Shown: positions 11,009 through 20,470 of the stretch, piece by piece
How the letters are laid out: each line of letters starts with the position of its first letter
Position numbering within the stretch: position 1 is the first letter of the stretch
Assembly (NCBI GenBank): GCA_037179335.1
Contig: JAKZHN010000025.1
Span: forward strand, 434,001-498,000
Direction of reading: 5' to 3'
Source of the DNA: Cyclaneusma minus
Taxonomy: Eukaryota > Ascomycota > Leotiomycetes > Marthamycetales > Marthamycetaceae
DNA length: 64,000 nucleotides
Program-made: the position numbers and the translations under genes
Notes under the pieces: generated by a model
What the model was told of the DNA's origin: nothing
What the model saw: the letters and a program-made list of their open reading frames with translations, nothing else
Database searches by the model: none

Positions 11009-11016
11009 TATTTATA
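11009..11016 (-). promoter_or_regulatory. TATAAATA box, unit U11
   Basis: The minus strand reads GGTTATAAATAGCCCTC, then CTCCCC. The preceding unit's box at 10706 is degenerate (TGTAAATA). The two hexamers at 11078 and 11097 keep the 19-nt step. Confidence 0.58.
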
Positions 11017-11303
11017 ACCAAGCACTGGTTGCAAAAGACATTAGCGTTGTGCTACTCACAGCTCATGGAAGAACTCACTGTCACTGCAGTTTTCAGTTGT
11101 CGATTTTGCGACAATGTGGTACAAGCATGGAAAACTTTCCGGTGCCAATGATCTTTTGGAATTCTCCAGTAACGATGGATGGAGCTAAAAGCTAAGCAAG
11201 GGATGTAGAGGGTAGAAATTTGTGCTCACGACGGAAAGATGAAGATAGGAACTCGAAGTCTGTGTTCTACTCTATGATCAGGAGTCTTGGGAGACAGGAG
11301 CAG

Positions 11304-11311
11304 TATTTATA
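11304..11311 (-). promoter_or_regulatory. TATAAATA box, unit U12
   Basis: The minus strand reads AGTATAAATACTGCTCC, then TGTCTCCCAAG. It is 295 bp from U11. Confidence 0.58.
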
Positions 11312-11576
11312 CTGGGAGGCATCGGCACCCAAAACTTTTGGCTGTTTTTCACAGCGTCTGTCGTTGCAATGATCCGCCAACACTAGAGCCTTCTACTGTC
11401 AGTACCCTGACAGCTTTGCGCATGAGCTAGAGCTCGAAAGTTCGTGTCATTTGTTCATGCGTTTTCAAAAATGCGCATGTTTCAGTAGTGGCGAAGAGAC
11501 TGTAACATTGTGACAACATGGGCCATTGGACAGGGGTGAATCGTTCTAGGAAAGCAGAATTCTCGAAGATTGGGGC

Positions 11577-11584
11577 TATTTATA
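11577..11584 (-). promoter_or_regulatory. TATAAATA box, unit U13
   Basis: The minus strand reads GGTATAAATAGCCCC. It is followed to the right by weaker boxes at 11890 and 12205. Hexamer pairs with a 19-nt step persist at 11965/11984 and 12261/12280/12299. Confidence 0.55.
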
Positions 11585-12478
11585 CCCACATACCGGTTCT
11601 AAATTGTACTAGTCTTATACCAGTCATCGTCAGTTGGCTGAGTTACCGTCGTTGAGGCTTTCTGTCATGTGGTACATGTATCAATGCCAATGATTCGTTC
11701 GACATACGCAAAAGTATCAGAGCATTTCTTTCCCTCTGCGCTTGCCACTGGGCTGCAATTTTTGAAGAGAACGCTTCATGGGAGGAGGCTATAAGAGAAA
11801 CTTCTGCATACCAAGATTCTCCTGGATGCATTATGAATTTGAAGACTTTCTTTATTCTGTAGAGTAATAAGCTTGGGGAACAAGGAAGCTTTTTATAGTT
11901 TCTGCTGTGAAAGAACCAGCTCATGAAGTCTCTCTAGCTCCATCACTATTATCCGGAATCCTTGCCGTCAATAAATGGTCCTACTGCCGATGTGGAAACT
12001 CTCTGGTCAAGAAATCCGCGTCTCAGGGTCCGCAATTTCGGTCCTGCTTTCCCTGTACATGCCTAAGATGTCAAAGCAATAGTCGTAGGAGGGCGAAGAT
12101 GAGGCTTGAATGCCAGGGCTGCAAGGTAGGTTCACCTCGCCACATGCAATGGTAGGCACTTCCTGATTAATTTGAAGAGAAAAGAGCTTGGGAGGCGAGG
12201 AGGTAATTTATACTACTAGAGAAACGCTGAGTCTTAGATTCCCCAGTTTGATACTCTTCACTGCTTGCCGAAGCATGTGCTGCCACTCCAGACTTCTGCT
12301 CCCGCATCTTATAGTTGGTTCCTACGATAGGCATCAAATCTACCCTTCTTTCTCCGTCTGTTCGCAACTACACGAGGAAATCACGGACACCAGGAACGTA
12401 AGTTTCTTGCTCCAAGCAATGACGCTTTAACACAGGCAAGATTCGACTTGAAGGGCAAGAAGTTAGAACAAGAAGGGC

Positions 12479-12486
12479 TATTTATA
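12479..12486 (-). promoter_or_regulatory. TATAAATA box at the orientation switch
   Basis: The minus strand reads AGTATAAATAGCCC. It is the last box of the regular head-to-tail run and is divergent from the plus box at 12597, with a CACGTG at 12559 between them. Confidence 0.58.
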
Positions 12487-12596
12487 CTATCGAAATTACT
12501 ACTGCGATTTGGATATGTCCTGTCTAGCTCATAGGGTATCAAGCGGGGGCCCTTGCGCACGTGGGGTTTTTCTGTACTAAGCTTCAGCACTTAGTC

Positions 12597-12604
12597 TATA
12601 AATA
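12597..12604 (+). promoter_or_regulatory. TATAAATA box, first plus unit of the alternating array
   Basis: It reads TCTATAAATAATTCC. It faces the minus TATAAAG at 13098-13104 across 494 bp, with hexamers at 12799 and 12818 (19-nt step) near the centre. Confidence 0.55.
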
Positions 12605-13992
12605 ATTCCGCTTCCTGCTGTAATTTGAAGTGCCAGAGAGAAATCATTAAACTAGAACCTACCACGGCGACTACGTTCAAACTCAACACTCTTGACATTT
12701 CCCTAGTTGCTCCAACGTATTGGCTTGAAACCCGTCGAATAGTATTTCTTCCCCTTATGACAACCCTCTCGCTGAGCTACCACTGAAAATCATTGACGCT
12801 GCCATTGAAGTTTGTCACTGTCGAAAGTCTAATGACAATGACCGGACCAGCTTCTGTTATTTGACCTCCCTGCTGCCAAGTCATTGTTTCTCTATTACTT
12901 TAGTTCCTCAGCTCTCTGGCCATCAAGGCTTCTCGCTTCTCGAATCCACCGCTTAGAAGTGAAGTGGATACCGTGCAGGAGTAGAAAGAGACAGTAATTG
13001 CTAGACCGGCTCTCTGCCCTTACCTCGTTCATTGATAGCTGAGGGCGCTCAGCGAAGTTGAAGCTTGAAAGATTGAGGACATGAGGAACTTGCTTGCCTT
13101 TATACATTGTGGTAATACCAGCACCCGTCTCCTTTTTCCTTTATCCGCTGTGCGCATTAAGCATTTGTGGGCGTCGCTACCTCCAGGAGAGCAACGTACC
13201 ATAGATTAAGCTTCTCACTGCCGCTCGCTAATTCTGTTGCTGCTCCCGATTTTCAGCGCAATGCACGACGCTCCAAAAAATTTTAACGGGTCCCAACAAA
13301 AACCTGGGAATTCTCTACTTGAAGCTTTATCTGCTGAAGCTGGTGATTGGGTTTTCTTCTACTATAGAATCGATCGGACATCAGCAAGTTTCAAAGCTTG
13401 GAGAAGCAAACATCTTGGGAGCTAGATAGGCCTTATATATCACAAAATTACTCTAAGAGCGCCTGAATGGCCACGGAGTGCGCAACTGCGTTAACACGTG
13501 ACTACTATGTGAGGTTACAGAGTACGCTGACTGAACAGTTTGTCGATGAGAGTGGCGGCAACTCATTTTGTTTGCCAAGTTTGAGCGCCATGACAAGGAT
13601 AACCCAAATTTATTGTTAATCTTCAACCGCGTTTCATTCCCCGGTCAGCAGCGGCGGGATCTTCCATCAACAGCAGCTCGATATTGTTGTATTGCAGAGA
13701 TAAGAATGTCCCGCTTGCCAGGAGCTTGGGCGCACACAAGTCAAAAGGAAGTTAACATGAAACTGCTCGAGGGTTGCACTTCTCCAGTCTGGAAACCGGT
13801 GCCATAGCAGCCACAGACTCAATCCGACTTTTACCCTCCTGACTCCTCGTGTAAATGCTCATCTTATAGTCCTTTCTGATCACGTGCCGCGGCTCTAGAG
13901 CCATTAGAGCAATCCAGAGAGTTAGAGTCAGACCTGTATGTGTGATACGCGCGAAACTCGCGTGCTAGGGCTCACTCGTGACTAGTCAGGGA

Positions 13993-14592
13993 TATATAAG
14001 AAGGCGGGAGTTCATAAACCTGAATTCCAGTCGAAAAAGTCCCACACTCACAAACACGGTCATGAAATCCTGTGGGTTCAGGTCATACTCACACGTGCCA
14101 ACTCACTCGACCTTGAGGCCTTTCCAGCCCCCACGGATCCCAGACACGAATTTGGAAATACTCGACATAACTCAACGCCAAACTTGCATTCTACTGTCAA
14201 GCCGCTCGCCTGTCACCTATTATTCAAGCCTGTCGCCATTTCTCCAAGTTTGATGATCTCACCCTGAGGATATTTTCTGGGGGTAACAAGAGGCTGTAGT
14301 GTGGAGAAAGACAGTCAAGGCAAGTGTTGAGGGTCTACGAAGTCTCCGACCTGCCAACATGCTAAGACGTGACCAATGCTTGTCGGAAGGCTTTCTCTTG
14401 ATTAGCAACCTGTGGACTCAAGAAGTATTTTATACCTGTCTGCAGCTTCCAATGGCTAGTGTCTGAAAAGATCGAGCTCAGTCTTGAAGCACGTGACATG
14501 CCAGGAAAGAATTGGGACTACCTAGAGTACAAGCCGCGAGGCTGGTAGGTGATGGAAAGCGTGACTCATGGCTTGGCCCTAGGATTATTGCT
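13993..14592. promoter_or_regulatory. Convergent window 1 and its flanking boxes
   Basis: The plus box TATATAAG at 13993 faces the minus box TATAAAATA at 14426-14434. CTGTCA, CTGTCA and CTGTCG motifs lie centrally at about 14199-14240, here with 16- and 20-nt steps. The divergent spacer 14435-14591 contains CACGTGAC at 14493. Confidence 0.55.
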
Positions 14593-15052
14593 ATTTAAAG
14601 AGTAATGTATCTGTCTAATCGAACCACAGTCACAGCCTAAGACACAGGAATTACAACTCGCCGAATCTACCGCTGCTACCAAGTTCAAACGCTTCACCCA
14701 GTCTGTTGAATGGCGGATGTTTGAAAAGGATTTTGGACTTTGAAGCGGCTACAAGTGAAAGCGGGCAATGTTACTAGTTTGTGGTGGTAAGGAATTGCAA
14801 CGACAGCATTTTGATCTACACGACAGTTATTAACCCTAATTGATGACCAAAGATTGGCTGAGTAAAACAAGGCCCTGGAGCTCTGGATGGCTGTGAAACT
14901 GGAGAATATCAGGGGAACTCAAAAGTACATCGGCCAGCGTCTAGTCGATAGTCAGAGGGCAACCGTGAGACGTGATACCGGGAAAGCTTCGATTGATCGT
15001 GAAGTCGATCGTGAAGTTGATCGTTCAGTGGACTTGCAGCTTTCCATTTATA
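14592..15052. promoter_or_regulatory. Convergent window 2
   Basis: The plus box TATTTAAA at 14592 faces the minus box TATAAAT at 15046-15052. CGACAG occurs twice, 20 nt apart, close to the centre (14797-14822). A short direct repeat of ATCGTGAAGT lies at about 14995-15020. Confidence 0.55.
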
Positions 15053-15214
15053 GATCTTTCGTAGGCAACTGGATGTTTGTTTCATTGTTTCAAGTTACCC
15101 CGGTCACGCGTATCCACTTCTCATCGTTGAGAAGCAGCCTATCAGGACGTTTCAGGGTTTTCCCTAATGTGTATTCTGGGCACTAGCGATTCAGTTTATA
15201 GCAGGACTTCTTGC

Positions 15215-15685
15215 TATATAAAGAGCTACTTCCAAGTTCTTCCAAAACCAGAAGGACGAAGATAGATTGATTGCCGTCATTCGCCAGTACATGTACATCG
15301 GAGCTGTTGGCCAATGACCATATCTTCTGACTATCGATGCTCGGTCTGAAAGTCATTTCAATGTATCAGAGCCGCACCGAAGTTTCAAGGTTGCAGCACG
15401 ATTTGATCGACCACTACTCAATTGAGGAAACGGTCACAGACATCCGGCATCAGCGGTGGGTAGCTGACACGACAACAGCACTGCGTTCTCGACAAGACAA
15501 ACCCCTAAATCCCGATCACTGGACCAAACAGGAGAGTTCAAGAAAGATATGGGAAAACCTCCTTTCCAGGAACTGCACCAGAAAGACTGCAGGCTCTTGC
15601 AAGAAGGGCACACAGTCGCCCTGTCACAACAACCATTGCCACACGCTCTCTGAAGAGCCTAAGTCGAAAGGATGAGATATTTATA
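15215..15685. promoter_or_regulatory. Convergent window 3
   Basis: The plus box TATATAAAG at 15215 faces the minus box TATAAATA at 15678-15685. It contains a 112-codon open stretch (15337-15675) with no family resemblance and no counterpart in the other windows. The central hexamer element is only weakly recognisable. Confidence 0.5.
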
Positions 15686-15821
15686 GCAAATATGCCTCTG
15701 CTCTCGCACTGCACCCAGACTTTTAGCGTAGCAACACATCACATGACTTTTACCTGAGCTGCTCGCCTATCAGTCCGTGTCAGCTGATGAGAGTCCGCAA
15801 CTTTGATTCGAAGACTCGTAC

Positions 15822-16274
15822 TATTTAAAGATCAATCCACAGCAAGTTGGGAAGTCTTCAAGAAATTGGCCTCTAACGCCAAGGAGCATGGAGATGGAGG
15901 AAAGCCACGCCACCGTCTTCTTCGGCGTCCTAGTCGAACTTCAGAAATCAGAATCCGGAATTTCCTACGTCGACTTTTTGACAATGCTGCGTTCTTTTCA
16001 TAGCACAGACAAGTGCTGTAACCCAACCCGTGGTTGACGCCGGGAACGACAGTTAACTCGATGCTTCGACGGTAGGTCCGCATGTTGAAATCAAGTTTGA
16101 ACAGCTGAGCTGGCCTAAGCAGGGGCATTTACCTTCGTCGACTTACATAGGTACAAATTTGAACAAGACAAAGCATATATGTACGCACCATCTGAGATAC
16201 TCGTGTAGACATTAAATATTCGTCGCATCCAAAATTCCTTGGAGAGAGCAGGTCGAGATTCTGGGCAATATATA
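15822..16274. promoter_or_regulatory. Convergent window 4
   Basis: The plus box TATTTAAAG at 15822 faces the minus TATATA at 16269-16274. A central ACAG and a CGACGGTAG lie 20 nt apart near 16050-16075; the CGACGGTAG recurs in window 5. Confidence 0.52.
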
Positions 16275-16417
16275 GGCAATTTCCAGCCCCTGAGCAAGCA
16301 GCAAACGGCCTTAGCCTCAGCTAGTATCACGTGTGCTCTCTTTGCCAAGCGAGGAGCTGTGAATCATGTTCCTGTCCCTGGACCAGTCACTTGACATGAC
16401 AGATCGGACAGTTTGTC

Positions 16418-16878
16418 TATATAAGGGGCCTCTTGCAGAACGATCAATCTTCAAGTAGAAAAAGGAGACAAGAACGTTAGACCCCATTATGACGAGGTAT
16501 ATGCTAACTGCAAACTTGTGCCAGGAAATAACTGCTCTCGACCAACCTTAATTTCAGACCTAGAAATTCTCTGAAGAAGTCGAAATGTCAGGGTTCTTAG
16601 ACTTTGTTTCCCACCTGCAGAATTTTCAGAAACATCTAGATTGAGCATATGACAGTAGTATGATCAAACAACAGTACCCAGATCATCCGACGGTAGCTAA
16701 ACAATTGCCGAAAACGGAAATAGGATTCATACTCGACATAATCTGGAATAAAGCCATCGATCAATCGAGAGTCAGAACTTGAACACGCGGGTCGCCTGAA
16801 CAGGGCTGGAATGATCTCCGGTTCCGTACAGTATGGTTGTGAAGAGGAAAGAAAGGACTAGATGCTCGAGTTTAAATA
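16418..16878. promoter_or_regulatory. Convergent window 5
   Basis: The plus box TATATAAGG at 16418 faces the minus box TATTTAAAC at 16871-16878. Centrally ACAG, ACAG and ACGG occur with two exact 19-nt steps (about 16652-16693), the reverse orientation of the left-array triplets. The spacer to its left holds CACGTG at 16328 and AGCTGTGAATCAT, which recurs in the next spacer. Confidence 0.58.
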
Positions 16879-17053
16879 GAAAGTTCCAGGCGCGAGTGGA
16901 TACGTAAGCAGCAAGAAGCTACTCTAGCAAACTTAGTCCCGTGGGCACCCTGGATAAAGAAGAGAAGCTGTGAATCATACTCAGCCGCACGTGACTTATC
17001 TTTGTCCCTCCATTCTCCTCCATTCGTTCTTACTTCTGAGGAGATTAGCTAGG

Positions 17054-17528
17054 TATATAAAGGGCAGTGAAGTGCTGTGTGGACATGCTCAAGCAACGAA
17101 AGACCTGGTTCGTTCTCTATGCAGACTTCGACGCTGATCACTCCGACCTCGTCAGTAGAGAAATGATGAAGATCCGTCCCACTTCAGTTTGCTGCGCTGC
17201 AAAGCTCGTTATCTTGCGATTTTGCGAGACGCTGAGGTGACTATGAGGATATCTCCGTAGGTACCATTGTAATATCAAACGACAGCTGGGAACCGGAAAG
17301 ACAGTGACAGGCCTCATTGGTGGCAGATTGATTGGACTCTGACTTGGGATTCGACTGGTCCAGCGTTGTGGAATTCCAAGAGACCACTACAAGCCATTGG
17401 AATTTTGGGAACAGACTATCGAAGTTGTAGTCTCGAAGAGGAAAAATGTGGTGGTGAACCGGTGGCCGACATAGCTCGCAGATTTGGGGGCTGAGGAGCG
17501 CAAGAAAGGATATGATAACGATTTTATA
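17054..17528. promoter_or_regulatory. Convergent window 6
   Basis: The plus box TATATAAAGG at 17054 faces the minus box TATAAAA at 17522-17528. Central ACAG motifs lie 19 nt apart at about 17287-17310. This is the last recognisable unit; the next feature is the 3' end of the dehalogenase gene. Confidence 0.55.
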
Positions 17529-17670
17529 GGCAGGGCCTCTGAATTTAGGCTAGTGGGCTTCAATCTCCCAGCTCTGGGTGTGATTTACTCAGCTGAAGTG
17601 ACAAGTCAGGTGCCCAATCACACCAAGTAACTTCGCCCCTGAATCACAGGAAATCTCACCTCCCCCAATT

Positions 17671-18585
17671 TCAAGACCTCAAACTCAAACCCTCAGGGAC
17701 AGTCGGCCCACCCGCAACTTTCTCCCTATCCAACTTCGGTCCCTTTCCCTTCCCCTCCTCAACCCACTTCTGGATCCACTTCACCGCCTCATCCACCCCC
17801 TTAACCACAATCGTCGGCCCCGCCACCTCCCTCCCTCCCATCAACATCTCCAAGCGATCATTCCACCCCCCATTCCCATGATGTCCGCCCGCCCTATCAA
17901 TCCAACAAGCCTGCATGCCCATCGCTCGCGCACCCACCACATCAAACGGATTCCCCGACACCAACCACAAACTACCCATGTCTTTTTCATTCAGCGGGTC
18001 TTTGCCAACTTCGCGGGCTAGGTGGTGGTAGACGGCGGGTGCCGGCTTGTAGCAGCGTACTTGTTCAATGGTGATGAGGGATTTGAAGATTGAGGCGTAG
18101 GGAGAGAGGGAGGGTGAGGAGTGTACTGAGGACGATACCATGGCATTGGTGCCGTTGCTGAAGACGTGGGCTTGGATGTTGGACATGGATTTGAGGGCGT
18201 CGAGACCGTTAGGTACGTCGGGGAATGTGCCGAGGCTGTCGTAGGCTTTCATGAGGGAAGAGATATCGGAGTCACTGAGGGATAGGTTGGATTCGGCGAG
18301 GGCGTGGAGGAGGGAGGTGCGGGTTATTTCGCCGAAGGGGGTGTATAGGCCTGTGGATGAAGTGAGTATTTGGCTTTGGAGGTAGGAAGAGGGGAGGGGA
18401 GAAGACGAACCCATGCTGTTCATGCGCCAGGTGTATTCCAATTGGTATCGTCGCCATAGTGTAGCCACTTCGTTGGCTCTCTCTTCTCCGAAGTGTTTTG
18501 CGAGTTCTTTGGCGACAGACTCGGTCGACAGGAGAGTCCCGTAGAGGTCAAACGCGATGATGGTCTTTTCTGATGAGGAAGACAT
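17671..18585 (-). CDS. HAD-superfamily hydrolase, haloacid dehalogenase type II
   Basis: Two exons, 18411-18585 and 17671-18350, give 284 residues. The 60-nt intron (GTTCGT...CCACAG) is in frame; removing it joins RMNSMG to LYTPFGE, as expected for the family. The open frame continues upstream only to a TTG, so the ATG at 18585 (MSSSSEKTIIAFD) is taken as start. HAD motifs are complete: nucleophile Asp in FDLYGTLL, motif II in VFSNGT, Lys in CYKPAPAVY and the acidic motif in SGNPFDVVGARAMG. The family hydrolyses 2-haloacids or small phosphorylated or halogenated carboxylates in the cytosol; the substrate here is unknown. The 3' end lies about 140 bp from the last TATA box of the array. Confidence 0.9.
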   Translation of the reverse strand: MSSSSEKTIIAFDLYGTLLSTESVAKELAKHFGEERANEVATLWRRYQLEYTWRMNSMGSSSPLPSSYLQSQILTSSTGLYTPFGEITRTSLLHALAESNLSLSDSDISSLMKAYDSLGTFPDVPNGLDALKSMSNIQAHVFSNGTNAMVSSSVHSSPSLSPYASIFKSLITIEQVRCYKPAPAVYHHLAREVGKDPLNEKDMGSLWLVSGNPFDVVGARAMGMQACWIDRAGGHHGNGGWNDRLEMLMGGREVAGPTIVVKGVDEAVKWIQKWVEEGKGKGPKLDREKVAGGPTVPEGLSLRS

Positions 18586-19134
18586 GACGGTCGATTGGTT
18601 TCTCGATAGAATACGAGAGTAATTTGCCAAAGAGAGATAGGTAGATTTGGATGAAGCAAAAGAAAGGTTTGGATAGCCTACCTGTAGTTTTTTGTAAGCT
18701 CAACTTACGTGTAGTTTAGTCCGCGACGCCGTTGATGTTTTGGGTTGGAGTGACGTCGTCGTCTTTCGTCCGATGTCATTGGCGAATTGCCCCACTCTTC
18801 ACCCCGCCAACCGCCAGGACTTCGTTTTTGGGGACAATGAACAGAAGATTCCAACAATAACTAGGTCGGCAGTAAAATTTCGACAGCACTTCCAGCAATC
18901 TTGAGAATTTCGTCGTCAAGTTTGGCGGCGTAGATGAGTCTAGCGCGAGTGGTAGTAAGTGGCTGTCGAGCACTAACAGAGGCTCCCTCCGGCGCGACTG
19001 TGACATAAACAACACGGTCAAAGACTCGACGTCACTGATTGATACCTGAAGGATCGAATATTCGGTTGATATTCGAAGACCTCGCGGTTAATTCCAAGCC
19101 TCACCTCGACTTTTGTCCATTTTCACCAACTCAC
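18586..19134. promoter_or_regulatory. Divergent intergenic region, dehalogenase / HNH protein
   Basis: The 549 bp between opposed starts contain no gene I can support. Several frames are open but lack an ATG in coding-like context. Confidence 0.4.
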
Positions 19135-19972
19135 ATGCAGGACAATGGCGAATCCGAAAACTTTGAGCTGTTTCGAGACTGTTTGTCCACAGCCATAATT
19201 GAGGCATCGACCATCACGGATGCTCCTATAAAATCAAGTTCAAGAAGGCGGAAAGGTGCCGGTGGCAGTGTGAAGGAGAATGGCAGACTCAGTGGCAAGA
19301 CGACGACGGAGCCGAGTAATGATGCAGAAGACCTTGCAGAGTTCATAGACGTACAACACCCCTTTCCACGTGTTAGTCAGAAGCTGAAACGTATCGGAAT
19401 AGTACTTAGCTCAGGAGATCTTTTCTGGTCTTCCATCAGAACTCCAAGACCTCACATATACCGCCTATAAGCAGTCAGAAGTGTTGAAGGAACTCTACAC
19501 CCCTCCGCTGACCATTTCAAATGCCGAGACGATTCTGCATTCTCTCCCGCCCTCTGCAGTCGACTCTCTCCAAGCCTATTCCCTCATCCCTTCCACCTCA
19601 TCTCCAGCTCAATTTCTCCTCGCTCCCCTTTCTTCATACCTCACCACACTCACAACCGCTCCTCCACCTCCCTCATCTACCAAGTCTCTCGCCACGTCTT
19701 GCGAGATCTGTGAGCGAGACTGGATCCCTCTGACCTATCATCATCTGATCCCCAGAGCCATGCATGCGAAGTCCGTGAAAAGAGGATGGCATAAAGAAGA
19801 GGACCTGCAGAATGTGGCGTGGATCTGTAGAAGCTGCCATAGCTTCGTGCATCGGGTGGCGACGAATGAGGAGTTGGCGAGGGAGTATTCTACGGTGGAG
19901 AGGTTGTGCGAGAGGGACGATGTGCAGGCGTTTGCTGGGTGGGTTGCGCGGGTGAGGTGGAAGAAACGGTAG
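19135..19972 (+). CDS. HNH nuclease-domain protein
   Basis: Exons 19135-19350 and 19415-19972 give 257 residues. The 64-nt intron (GTACAA...CTCAG) restores the continuous frame AEFIDEIFSGLPSELQDLTY. The start MQDNGESENF is the first in-frame ATG; upstream the frame begins only at TTG. Residues about 165-225 form a zinc-bound HNH fold: CEIC, the catalytic His pair in TYHHLIPRAMH, the Asn in LQNVAW and the C-x2-CH of CRSCHSFVHR. Fungal proteins of this type are usually uncharacterised; nuclease activity is plausible because the HNH residues are present, but the target is unknown. The middle has a Pro/Ser-rich linker. Confidence 0.85.
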
Positions 19973-20470
19973 GGAACTGAGGTTGGAGGTTAAGCTTTCG
20001 GGTGATACGTCCGTTAATGACCGGTACCTGAGTACTCGTTGCGAGAAAGAAGTTGATCAATGGTGAAGAGCGGTAGGCTCTGAATTCTTGCGTTAGGCGA
20101 ATGTCATTTCAGGTCATCGCAGGTTCCACGCTCAATGGATGGCGAGAAGTGAGGCACGCCAGATTGATGTGTCACGTGCCTTGGAGGATCTTCGGGCAAG
20201 AGCGCGCCTGGCACCTGCCTCCCGCTTCACAACTGAATGCACGAAACTCAAAGTCACGCAATATTGAGTTTATAAGCTACCCCGCTCACAGTCCTCTTCA
20301 CAGTCCTCTTCACAGTCCTCTTCCGCAGTCTTCTCCACAATCCTTTCTCCGGCATCCTCTCTCCCACAATCGTGACATCGTCAATCCTCCTGGAGCCGCT
20401 TCCAGGCTCATCAGTCATCGCCAGCAAGACAAACCTCCCCGACTCAGGACTTTGAAAGACTCGAGCAATC
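19973..20470. promoter_or_regulatory. Intergenic region upstream of the 2EXR-like gene
   Basis: It contains CACGTG at 20174, a TTTATAAG TATA-like box at about 20268 and a 12-bp tandem repeat (next entry). These fit a promoter for the downstream gene. Confidence 0.45.
20287..20322 (+). repeat. Three tandem copies of CACAGTCCTCTT
   Basis: Three perfect 12-bp copies lie between the TATA-like box and the ATG at 20471, so they probably fall in the 5' UTR or core promoter. Confidence 0.85.

Larger units (their letters stand above)
7025..13440 (-). repeat. Tandem array of ~300-bp TATA-box units (mostly head to tail, minus orientation)
   Basis: Degenerate TATAAATA boxes read on the minus strand sit at 7466, 7817, 8138, 8460, 8761, 9238, 9560, 10112, 10411, 10706, 11009, 11304, 11577, 11890, 12205, 12479, 13098 and 13433. 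Steps are mostly 273-351 bp, with doubled steps where one unit is missing or enlarged. Most boxes have the downstream context TATAAATAGG followed about 10 bases later by CTCCC and often AAGAT. Between consecutive boxes lies a 19-nt-spaced hexamer element, 200-243 bp from the box on its right and 33-65 bp from the box on its left. Units share architecture and short blocks rather than long identity, so this is old or functionally constrained rather than a young satellite. No frame is conserved across units. Function is unknown. Confidence 0.8.
12597..17528. repeat. Array of alternating divergent and convergent TATA-box units
   Basis: Here the units alternate in orientation. Minus boxes are at 14426, 15046, 15678, 16269, 16871 and 17522, a period of 591-651 bp. 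Plus boxes are at 13993, 14592, 15215, 15822, 16418 and 17054. Divergent minus/plus pairs are 144-183 bp apart. The windows between convergent boxes measure 426, 447, 456, 440, 446 and 461 bp. Near the centre of several windows are paired ACAG motifs 19-20 nt apart (about 14797-14822, 16045-16070, 16652-16693 and 17285-17310). The 12.6-13.9 kb part is less regular. No coding frame or known RNA is recognisable. Confidence 0.75.

Noticed and set aside
15337..15675. A 112-codon open frame inside convergent window 3.
   Set aside because: No equivalent exists in the other windows of identical architecture, and it matches no known family; most likely chance.
7025..17528. The array as a decayed transposon or RIP-mutated repeat, or as a centromere or satellite.
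   Set aside because: Base composition is similar to neighbouring genes without the AT excess expected of RIP, and there are no transposase or reverse-transcriptase remnants. Units share spacing rather than high identity. A fully degenerate ancient satellite cannot be excluded.
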